A stretch of DNA of 15,278 nt from DASXSB01 sp036506275 (GTDB lineage Bacteria > Methylomirabilota > Methylomirabilia > Rokubacteriales > CSP1-6): NCBI GenBank assembly GCA_036506275.1, contig DASXSB010000043.1, positions 1 through 15,278 of the forward strand, read 5' to 3'. A program made the translations under genes and the position numbers. Of the stretch, positions 7,289 to 15,278 are shown in pieces. Below the pieces are notes generated by a model. That model worked only from the letters and a program-made list of their open reading frames with translations, was not told the DNA's origin and ran no database searches. Within the stretch, counting starts at the first letter, position 1; each line of letters opens with the position of its first letter.

Positions 7289-9178
7289 ATGTATGCAACT
7301 CTCGGGCGCCGTCTTCCCGTAGGCGCCGAACCCCTGCCGGAGGGCGGGGCGAATTTCCGCGTGTGGGCGCCGCAAGCACGAATCGTGGAAGTCGTGCTGG
7401 ACGACCCCGACGACACCGCCTCGGAGTTGAAGCCCGAAGGCGGAGGCTATTTCTCGGCGACGATCGCCACTGCCCGGCCCGGGAGTCTTTATCGGTACCG
7501 GCTCGATCGCGGCGACCGCTACCCCGATCCCGCATCGCGCTTTCAGCCTGAAGGTCCCCACGGTCCATCGCGCGTCGTCGATCCGAGCACGTTCACGTGG
7601 ACGGACGCGCGCTGGCGCGGCCGGCCGTTGCGCGGGCAGGTCATCTACGAGATGCACATCGGAACCTTCACGCGCGAGGGAACGTGGGCGGCGGCGACGC
7701 GGCAGCTTCCCGAGTTGGCGCGGGCGGGCCTCACCGTCCTCGAGGTGATGCCGGTGGCGGAGTTTCCCGGGCGCTTCGGGTGGGGCTACGATGGCGTGAA
7801 CCTGTTCGCGCCCACGCGCCTGTACGGTGAGCCGGACGACTTCCGCCGCTTCGTCGACGGCGCCCACGCCGTCGGGCTGGCAGTGATCCTCGACGTCGTC
7901 TACAACCATCTCGGCCCCGACGGGAACTACCTCCCCGCCTTCGCCCCTCAGTACTTCACGGACCGCTACCAGAACGAGTGGGGGCGGCCGATCAATTTCG
8001 ACGGCGAGGCCTCGGGGCCCGTGCGCGAGCTGTTCGTGGCCAATGCCGGTTACTGGATCGACGAGTTCCACCTCGATGGGCTCCGTCTCGACGCCACTCA
8101 GCAGATCTTCGATGCCTCCCCCGAGCACATCCTGGCCGCGATCGGACAGCGCGTGCGGGAAGCGGGCGGCGAGCGCACGACGCTGCTAGTAGCGGAGAAC
8201 GAGCCGCAGGACGTTCGTCTCGTACGACCACGCGACGCGGGCGGGTATGCGCTCGACGCGCTCTGGAACGACGACTACCATCACAGTGCGATGGTCGCGC
8301 TCACGGGCCGTCGCGAAGGCTACTACTCGGATCATGCGGGTACGCCCCAGGAGTTCATCTCGGCGGTAAAGCACGGCTTCCTCTTCCAGGGCCAGCGCTA
8401 CGCCTGGCAACGGCAACGGCGCGGCACGCCCGCGCTGGGCATGCCGCCGGAGACGTTCGTCACATTCCTCCAGAACCACGATCAGGTGGCGAATTCCGGA
8501 CGCGGCCTCCGCTGCCACGCGCAGTCGAGCCCCGGACGCTTCCGTGCCCTCACCGCGCTTCTCTTGCTGGGCCCCGGAACCCCGATGCTGTTCCAGGGCC
8601 AGGAATTCGCGGCGTCGGCGCCGTTCGTCTATTTCGCCGATCACAGCGCCTCCCTCGCGACGGCGGTCCGGGAGGGCCGCGCGAAGTTCCTGCAGCAGTT
8701 CCCGAGCACGGCGACGCCGGAAATGGCCGCCTGTCTTCTCGATCCCGCCGCTCCCGACACCTTCGCGCGCTGCAAGCTCGATCTCGGCGAGCGCGAACGA
8801 CACGCGGAGACGTACGCGTTGCATCGCGACCTTCTTGCCCTGCGCCGTACCGACGCGGCGTTTGCGGCGCAACGGGCGGGCGCCGTCGACGGTGCCGTGC
8901 TGGGAGCGGAGGCGTTCGTCTTGCGATTCTTCGGTGACGGCGGGGATGACCGTCTGCTCCTCGTCAATCTCGGTGTCGATCTCGCGCTCCCGCACGCACC
9001 GGAGCCGCTGCTGGCGCCACCGCCGGCCGCACGCTGGCGCGTGCGCCTGTCCACCGAGGATCCACGCTACGGTGGATGCGGCACGCCGCCGATCGAGGGG
9101 GACATGGGCTGGTTCCTTCCCGGTCACGCCGCGGTCGTGCTCGCGGCACATCGGCAGGACGATGCCCGACACCGCTGA
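7289..9178 (+). CDS. treZ: Malto-oligosyltrehalose trehalohydrolase (GH13, 629 aa)
   Basis: TreZ (EC 3.2.1.141) cuts the alpha-1,4 bond next to the trehalose end of maltooligosyl-trehalose, releasing trehalose; it is the last step of the TreXYZ route from glycogen or maltodextrin. Domains: N-terminal CBM48-like beta-sandwich (about 10-95, GANFRVWAP), then a GH13 barrel from YEMHIGTFT. Catalytic residues visible are the nucleophile D268 in DGLRLDATQQI, acid/base E303 in LVAENEP and the third carboxylate D398 in FLQNHDQVAN. VNLFAPTRLYG and YNHLGPDGNYL are typical of TreZ rather than of branching enzyme. Length is slightly above the usual ~580-610. The ATG at 7289 has no Shine-Dalgarno, so initiation may depend on coupling or read-through from the kinase 38 bases upstream. 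It overlaps the following debranching enzyme gene by 17 bases, so the two are almost certainly co-translated. The partner enzyme TreY is absent from the window. Confidence 0.94.
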   Translation: MYATLGRRLPVGAEPLPEGGANFRVWAPQARIVEVVLDDPDDTASELKPEGGGYFSATIATARPGSLYRYRLDRGDRYPDPASRFQPEGPHGPSRVVDPSTFTWTDARWRGRPLRGQVIYEMHIGTFTREGTWAAATRQLPELARAGLTVLEVMPVAEFPGRFGWGYDGVNLFAPTRLYGEPDDFRRFVDGAHAVGLAVILDVVYNHLGPDGNYLPAFAPQYFTDRYQNEWGRPINFDGEASGPVRELFVANAGYWIDEFHLDGLRLDATQQIFDASPEHILAAIGQRVREAGGERTTLLVAENEPQDVRLVRPRDAGGYALDALWNDDYHHSAMVALTGRREGYYSDHAGTPQEFISAVKHGFLFQGQRYAWQRQRRGTPALGMPPETFVTFLQNHDQVANSGRGLRCHAQSSPGRFRALTALLLLGPGTPMLFQGQEFAASAPFVYFADHSASLATAVREGRAKFLQQFPSTATPEMAACLLDPAAPDTFARCKLDLGERERHAETYALHRDLLALRRTDAAFAAQRAGAVDGAVLGAEAFVLRFFGDGGDDRLLLVNLGVDLALPHAPEPLLAPPPAARWRVRLSTEDPRYGGCGTPPIEGDMGWFLPGHAAVVLAAHRQDDARHR

Positions 9179-11204
9179 CCTCGTACGACGCATGCGGTGG
9201 CCCGCCACCGCCACCGAGGCCGACCCGTTGCTCAGCCGCGAATGGCTCGTCAGCAACGGGCTCGGCGGATACGCGTCGGGGACGGTGGCGGGCGTCGTGA
9301 CGCGCCGATATCACGGTCTCCTCATCGCGGCGCTGCCGGCGCCCCTCGGTCGGTTCGTGATGCTGAGTCACCTGTGGGAGCGACTGCGTCTTCCCGATCG
9401 GCGCGTGATCGTCGTGAGCGGCGAGGAGCGTGAGGGCGCGCTGGAGCTGCAAGGTGCTGAGTTTCTCACCGAGTTCCGGCTGGAACGCGGCCTCCCCGTG
9501 TGGCGCTACGAGGTGGGTGACTTCGTGCTCGAGAAGAGCGTGATGCTCATCTACCAGCAGAACACCGTGCACGTGACCTATCGGTTGCTCGCCGGCACGG
9601 GCTCGCTACGGTTGACGCTGCGGCCGTCGGTACCGTTCCGTCCGCACAACGCCCCCGTGAGCGCGCAGATCGTCCACCGCTGCACGCTCACCGCCGTGGA
9701 CGGACGCTACGAGCTGACCGCGGGGGAGAACCTTCCGATTTTGAGATTGATGCTGTACGCAGACACGGCGGCGTTCACGGTGGACGGGCGGACGCTGGCG
9801 CACGCCCTCTACCGGCTCGAGCGCAGTCGCGGTTACGAGTCGGCCGGTGACCTGTGGAGTCCCGGATACTTTCGCGCGGACCTGGCACCGGGCACGGAGC
9901 TGACGCTGGTCGCGTCGACCGAGCGATGGGAGGCCATCCGCGCGCTTCCGCCGGCGTCCGCGCGCGCGGCGGAGGGCGAACGCCGGCAACGGCTGCTCGA
10001 CGCCGCCCGCGAAGAGGCGCGTTCGGGTCCCGCCGCCGAGCTCGTGCTCGCCGCCCATCAGTTCATCATCACGCCTTCCGGCCGCGTCGAGGATGCCGCG
10101 CGCGCCCGCGCGGCCGGCGACGAGGTGCGGAGCATCATCGCCGGCTACCACTGGTTCACGGATTGGGGCCGCGACACCATGATCAGCCTCGACGGCCTCA
10201 CCCTCATTACGGGCCGTCACGTCGAGGCCGGCTACATTCTGAGAACGTTCGCGCAGTACGTCCGCGACGGCCTCATCCCGAACCTCTTCCCGGAGGGCGA
10301 CAACGAAGGGCTCTACCACACCGCGGACGCCACCCTGTGGTTCTTTCACGCCATCGACCGCTACCTGGACACGACGGGCGACCACACGACGCTGGCCGTG
10401 CTACTGCCGCGGCTGCTCGACATCATCGAGCACCACATCGCGGGCACGCGTTTCGGCATCGGGGTGGATCCGAAGGACGGCCTGCTGCGGCAGGGGGCGG
10501 AGGGTTACCAGCTCACGTGGATGGACGCCAAGGTCGACGACTGGGTGGTGACGCCGCGGCGAGGCAAGGCGGTGGAGATCAATGCTCTCTGGTACAACGC
10601 CCTCCGTCTTCTCGAAGGCTGGGTGCGCGCGGAGCGGGGGGCGGCGGCGGCGCAGCCGCTCGCCGATCGCGCGGACCTCGTCCGCGCGTCGTTCAACGAG
10701 CGGTTCTGGTACGCCGACGGCGGGTATCTGTACGACGTCGTCGACGGCGAGCACGGTGACGACCCGGCGTGCCGCCCCAATCAGGTGTTCGCGCTCTCGC
10801 TGCGGCATCCGGTGCTGGATCCCGACCGCTGGAAGCCCGTGCTGGAGACGGTGGAGCGACGGCTGCTCACGCCCGTCGGCCTTCGCTCACTCGCCCCCGA
10901 TCATCCCGACTACAAGTCGCGCTACGACGGTGATCTCCGCGCGCGCGACGCCGCCTACCATCAGGGCACGGTGTGGGCGTGGCTGATCGGTCCTTTCATC
11001 GACGCCTGGCTCCGGGCCCATCCGGGCGACCGTCGCCTCGCGCGCACGATGCTGGAGGGATTCGTCCCTCACCTCGGGGAGGCATGCATCGGATCGATCA
11101 GCGAAGTGTTCGACGCGGAGCCGCCGTTCACTCCACGGGGCTGCATCGCCCAGGCGTGGAGCGTCGCCGAGGTGTTGCGCGCGTGGGTGAAGACGGCGGA
11201 GTAG
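9162..11204 (+). CDS. Amylo-alpha-1,6-glucosidase / glycogen debranching enzyme, GH133 type (680 aa)
   Basis: Predicted to hydrolyse alpha-1,6 branch points of glycogen-like glucans in the cytoplasm. The N-terminal domain (GDE_N type, about 20-290) opens with the diagnostic WLVSNGLGGYASGT and RRYHGLLIAAL. The C-terminal (alpha/alpha)6 domain (GDE_C type, about 310-678) contains GYHWFTDWGRDTMISLDGL (328-346, with conserved D338) and the end motif SISEVFD...PRGCIAQAWSVAEVLRAW (E648). These regions carry the acidic residues expected at the active site, but I do not assign the exact catalytic pair. The frame is open from 8544, which lies inside treZ; the real start is the ATG at 9162, giving a 17-base overlap with treZ and a weak GCAGGA ribosome site. 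An alternative ATG at 9192 is less likely. Pairing with treZ suggests it trims branched glucan for trehalose production. It is unrelated in fold to the GlgX encoded at the right end of the window. Confidence 0.92.
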   Translation: MPDTADLVRRMRWPATATEADPLLSREWLVSNGLGGYASGTVAGVVTRRYHGLLIAALPAPLGRFVMLSHLWERLRLPDRRVIVVSGEEREGALELQGAEFLTEFRLERGLPVWRYEVGDFVLEKSVMLIYQQNTVHVTYRLLAGTGSLRLTLRPSVPFRPHNAPVSAQIVHRCTLTAVDGRYELTAGENLPILRLMLYADTAAFTVDGRTLAHALYRLERSRGYESAGDLWSPGYFRADLAPGTELTLVASTERWEAIRALPPASARAAEGERRQRLLDAAREEARSGPAAELVLAAHQFIITPSGRVEDAARARAAGDEVRSIIAGYHWFTDWGRDTMISLDGLTLITGRHVEAGYILRTFAQYVRDGLIPNLFPEGDNEGLYHTADATLWFFHAIDRYLDTTGDHTTLAVLLPRLLDIIEHHIAGTRFGIGVDPKDGLLRQGAEGYQLTWMDAKVDDWVVTPRRGKAVEINALWYNALRLLEGWVRAERGAAAAQPLADRADLVRASFNERFWYADGGYLYDVVDGEHGDDPACRPNQVFALSLRHPVLDPDRWKPVLETVERRLLTPVGLRSLAPDHPDYKSRYDGDLRARDAAYHQGTVWAWLIGPFIDAWLRAHPGDRRLARTMLEGFVPHLGEACIGSISEVFDAEPPFTPRGCIAQAWSVAEVLRAWVKTAE

Positions 11205-11225
11205 CCGCTCGCCGTGCTTCCCGCG

Positions 11226-11552
11226 CTACTTCTTGCGGCGCCGCCTCCAGGAGATGACACCCGCCGCGCCCGACGCCAGCATCAGAAGCGTCCCCGGCTC
11301 GGGGGCGTGGGTCAGGGGCCCTTCCTGGCCGTTGTAGTTCCCTGACGTCCAGCTTCCGTCCTCGCGGAGATTGTTCTCGTTCCAGCCCGACGACTGGTAG
11401 GCGTCGTACGTGCTGCCGCCCCCGCTCTGGGGTGCGGAGTTATTGTGGCTGCTGCCACCGCCTCGCCCTCGTCCACCGCCCATCGCGAACGCGTCCGATG
11501 AGCAGAAGAGCAGCGCAGCCGTGAATCCCAGAATCAGCAATCGGGTGAACAT
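11226..11552 (-). CDS. Small PEP-CTERM sorting-domain protein (108 aa)
   Basis: A secreted protein predicted to be processed by an exosortase. It has an N-terminal signal peptide (residues 1-23, MFTRLLILGFTAALLF...AFA, cut before MGGG). A low-complexity Gly/Ser/Asn-rich mature region follows (about 24-82, GGGRGRGGGSSHNNS). A textbook PEP-CTERM tail ends it: APEPGTLLML with the PEP at 84-86, a hydrophobic helix (88-101) and the basic end WRRRRKK. The mature part is only about 60 residues and has no recognisable enzyme domain, as is usual for these proteins, which are linked to exopolysaccharide and biofilm or floc formation. The frame extends upstream to 11660, but the ATG at 11552 is preferred because the signal peptide starts there and AGAGGA lies 7 bases before it. 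It is convergent with the debranching enzyme gene (21-base gap). No exosortase is in the window. Its upstream region holds a sigma-54-like promoter. Confidence 0.92.
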   Translation of the reverse strand: MFTRLLILGFTAALLFCSSDAFAMGGGRGRGGGSSHNNSAPQSGGGSTYDAYQSSGWNENNLREDGSWTSGNYNGQEGPLTHAPEPGTLLMLASGAAGVISWRRRRKK

Positions 11553-11706
11553 GTGGGGATCCTCTCGAGACCCCGGTCCCGTCGCGACCCACGCGAAAAG
11601 GCCGGGCAATAGCCGGGCGGCATGCGACGCCCGTACGGCAACACGTTTCCAATGAAGCAAAGCGCCTGACGCTGCCCCGCTCCGGGGCCGGGCAGTCGCG
11701 GCTGAA
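11553..11706 (-). promoter_or_regulatory. Long, structured 5' leader of the PEP-CTERM gene
   Basis: If transcription starts about 12 bases after the -12 element (near 11706), the message has a leader of about 150 bases. It contains two mutually exclusive stems: GCCCCG/CGGGGC with a 3-base loop (11674-11679 with 11683-11688) and CTGCCC/GGGCAG (11672-11677 with 11690-11695). The heptamer GCCGGGC (plus-strand reading) occurs three times, at 11601, 11612 and 11687. A ribosome site AGAGGA is placed just before the ATG. I could not match this to a riboswitch class I know. Confidence 0.35.
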
Positions 11707-11716
11707 ATGCAACTAT

Positions 11717-11733
11717 TGCAGAATCAGTACCAA
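11717..11733 (-). promoter_or_regulatory. Candidate sigma-54 (-24/-12) promoter for the PEP-CTERM gene
   Basis: Read on the minus strand the site is TTGGTACTGATTCTGCA. The invariant GG (11731-11730) and GC (11719-11718) are separated by exactly 10 bases, as the -24/-12 class requires, and TGG, AC, and TGCA match the fuller consensus TGGCAC-N5-TTGCA. It sits in an AT-richer island of an otherwise GC-rich region and points towards the PEP-CTERM gene. PEP-CTERM genes in other bacteria are known to depend on RpoN with the PrsK/PrsR two-component system, which raises the prior for this call. Confidence 0.6.
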
Positions 11734-11803
11734 GGGTCAGGACCTCGTCAAATCAACGAGATCCGGAGAGCAGAGAGCGCGGGAGGGACGGGACCGTAAG
11801 GTT

Positions 11804-11817
11804 GCTCGACAGCGAGC
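11804..11817 (-). terminator. Possible hairpin after the phospholipase D-like gene
   Basis: GCTCG (11804-11808) and CGAGC (11813-11817) form a 5-bp stem with a 4-base loop 8 bases beyond the stop codon of the phospholipase D-like gene. There is no T run after it on the minus strand, so intrinsic termination is uncertain. Confidence 0.25.
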
Positions 11818-11824
11818 CACCGTG

Positions 11825-13084
11825 TCAGAGGAGGTCCCGAATCGGCAGCGCGATGATCTCCAGCAGCTTGTTGGCGACTCCGCGCTTCTGCCAGTCGCGA
11901 TACGTCACCGGCGCCGAGTATGCGAGGTCTTCGACGAACTGTTGCTCCAGCCGTCGCGCCAGGCTTTCGTTGTAGACGATCAGGTTCAGCTCCTGGTTGA
12001 TCGCGAGCGACCGGTTGTCGAGGTTGGTGCTGCCGATGGTGGCCCACACGGAGTCGATGACCATCGTCTTGGCGTGGAGAAGGGCGGCCCGGTACTCGAA
12101 GATCTCGACGCCGGCCCGCAGCAATCGCCCGAATTGCCGCCGGCTCGCTTGCCGCACGAGGTTGTGGTCGATGGCGCCGGGCACCAGGACCTGGACCCGA
12201 ACTCCGCGCGCCACCGCCGCCAGCAGCGCTTCCGTCATCTTGTCGTCCAGGATGAAGTAGGGATTCGTGACCAGGATGGATCGGCGCGCACCCGCCAGCG
12301 CGAGCAGGAACGTGGTGTACATCGCGGAGCTGCCGGCCGCGGGCGAGCTCTTCACGACCTGGGCGTAGACCTGTCCCACCGGCGCCGACGACCGCGGAAA
12401 GTAGGCTTCCCCACCGAGGACGATCCCCGTCGTCTCCAGCCAATCCTCCGCGAAGGCGCCCTGGAGCTGCTCGACGACGGGACCTTCGAGGCGCACGTCG
12501 GTGTCGCGCCAGTGATTTTCGACGCGGCCGTTCCCCATCCACTTCCGGCTGACGCCCGAGCCGCCCGTGATGCCGACGCGGCCGTCCACGACGAGGATGC
12601 GCCGGTGGTTGCGGTTGTTGGTCTTGCGGAACACGAACTGGCTCAGCGGGCGGAACCAGGCCACGTGGCAGCCGGCGTCCTTCATCAGATCGACGTACTC
12701 GCTGGGAATGTAAAAGGAGCCGACCCCGTCGAGGAGGATGTTGACTCCTACCCCCGCGCGGCATCGCTCCGCGAGCGCCTCCGCGATGTCCCGCGCCACC
12801 GGACCTTCCTCATAAAAGTACTGCGCATACGTGATCGTCAGCTTGGCGGAGCGGATGGCGTCGAGGGTGGTGGGAAAGATGTGATCCCCGTTGGGAAGGA
12901 GCTCGACGGCGTTGCCGCCCACGATCGGCGCGTTGGAGTAGGCCTCGATGGTGGGAAAGAACGACGGCTCCCCGAGGGCGACGGCGGGGAGGACGCTATG
13001 AGTGGTGACGCGCGCGCAGCCCGCGCCGCCGACGGCGAGAACAACTGCTACGAGCACCGGAAGCAACCATCGCAGGCAGGTCAT
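11825..13084 (-). CDS. Phospholipase D / cardiolipin synthase-type protein, membrane-anchored (419 aa)
   Basis: A phospholipase D superfamily member with two HKD motifs, most like bacterial cardiolipin synthases, which join phosphatidylglycerol units or transfer phosphatidyl groups. Motif 1 is H160-R-R162-ILVV-D167 followed by GRVGITGG; motif 2 is H337-A-K339-TMVI-D344 followed by GSTNLDNRSL. In motif 1 the usual Lys is Arg. The N-terminus (MTCLRWLLPVLVAVVLAVGG) is one hydrophobic segment ending in GAGC23, either a slightly atypical lipobox or a membrane anchor, so the catalytic part should face the periplasm. The usual two N-terminal transmembrane helices of ClsA are missing; length is nearer to ClsB/ClsC. 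The frame extends to a GTG at 13108 (8 more residues). I prefer the ATG at 13084 because the signal-like segment starts there; neither start has a Shine-Dalgarno. It lies 73 bases after glgX on the same strand, so co-transcription is possible. The exact substrate is not determined. Confidence 0.88.
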   Translation of the reverse strand: MTCLRWLLPVLVAVVLAVGGAGCARVTTHSVLPAVALGEPSFFPTIEAYSNAPIVGGNAVELLPNGDHIFPTTLDAIRSAKLTITYAQYFYEEGPVARDIAEALAERCRAGVGVNILLDGVGSFYIPSEYVDLMKDAGCHVAWFRPLSQFVFRKTNNRNHRRILVVDGRVGITGGSGVSRKWMGNGRVENHWRDTDVRLEGPVVEQLQGAFAEDWLETTGIVLGGEAYFPRSSAPVGQVYAQVVKSSPAAGSSAMYTTFLLALAGARRSILVTNPYFILDDKMTEALLAAVARGVRVQVLVPGAIDHNLVRQASRRQFGRLLRAGVEIFEYRAALLHAKTMVIDSVWATIGSTNLDNRSLAINQELNLIVYNESLARRLEQQFVEDLAYSAPVTYRDWQKRGVANKLLEIIALPIRDLL

Positions 13085-13157
13085 GGCAGGCGTCGGAGCG
13101 TGGCGCACCGCGGCCGTGCGAACACAGTACCGTTGGCGACGGGCGACGACAAGCCCG

Positions 13158-15278
<2,121 letters not shown>

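Noticed and set aside
7269..7297. TTGCCT-17-TATGCA as a promoter for treZ.
   Set aside because: Transcription would begin inside the treZ coding region, after its start codon.
8544..11204. An 886-residue protein made by extending the GH133 enzyme upstream.
   Set aside because: The first ~206 codons lie inside treZ in another frame and translate to Arg/Ser/Pro-rich nonsense; the GDE_N domain starts right after the ATG at 9162.
11744..11760. CTCGT-N7-ACGAG inverted repeat as an activator site for the sigma-54 promoter.
   Set aside because: It ends only about 13 bases before the -24 element, far closer than usual enhancer sites, and is just 5 bp per arm. It could equally be part of the end region of the preceding gene.

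Overview
The window is strongly GC-rich, with G or C at most third codon positions, and carries ten protein genes and no RNA genes, insertion sequences or CRISPR arrays that I can see. The gene mix is a bacterial GlmS, an NtrB-type hybrid kinase with many GAF domains, TreZ, two unrelated glycogen debranching enzymes, a PEP-CTERM protein and a DUF3309 peptide. This fits a free-living, high-GC Gram-negative soil or sediment bacterium, for example Methylomirabilota/Rokubacteria, Acidobacteria or a deltaproteobacterial lineage. The lineage is a guess from gene content, not a sequence match.

Left part (1-3200): the 3' two-thirds of glmS runs in from the left edge. It converges on an unrecognised gene (minus strand, 235 aa) with a Cys/His cluster and a C-terminal coiled coil. 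Divergent from that lies an 84-aa gene whose whole core is homologous to the middle of its neighbour, including a shared DRRxxERRQ motif, so the two form a diverged pair. Next come two genes easily missed because of size: a 50-aa DUF3309 membrane peptide (minus) and a 65-aa basic protein of unknown function (plus), separated by about 310 bases with no supported gene.

Middle part (3200-11204): a 1335-aa soluble hybrid sensor kinase (REC-GAF-GAF-GAF-GAF-PAS-HisKA-HATPase-REC) starts at a GTG only a few bases after a plausible promoter, so its mRNA may be leaderless. It is followed 38 bases later by treZ, which overlaps a GH133-type glycogen debranching enzyme gene by 17 bases. The three may be one transcript that links a cytoplasmic signal to alpha-glucan and trehalose metabolism.

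Right part (11205-15278), all on the minus strand: glgX/treX starts at the window edge, followed by a phospholipase D/cardiolipin synthase-type membrane-anchored protein, then a short PEP-CTERM protein. The last has its own AT-richer upstream region with a -24/-12 (sigma-54) promoter match and a structured leader. TreZ and GlgX/TreX are two parts of the TreXYZ route from glycogen to trehalose. TreY is not in the window and may lie beyond the right edge or elsewhere.

The observations most worth following are the DRR-motif gene pair, the sigma-54-like promoter of the PEP-CTERM gene, the exact 516-bp periodicity of three GAF domains in the kinase, and the receiver domain of that kinase that has lost its conserved lysine.
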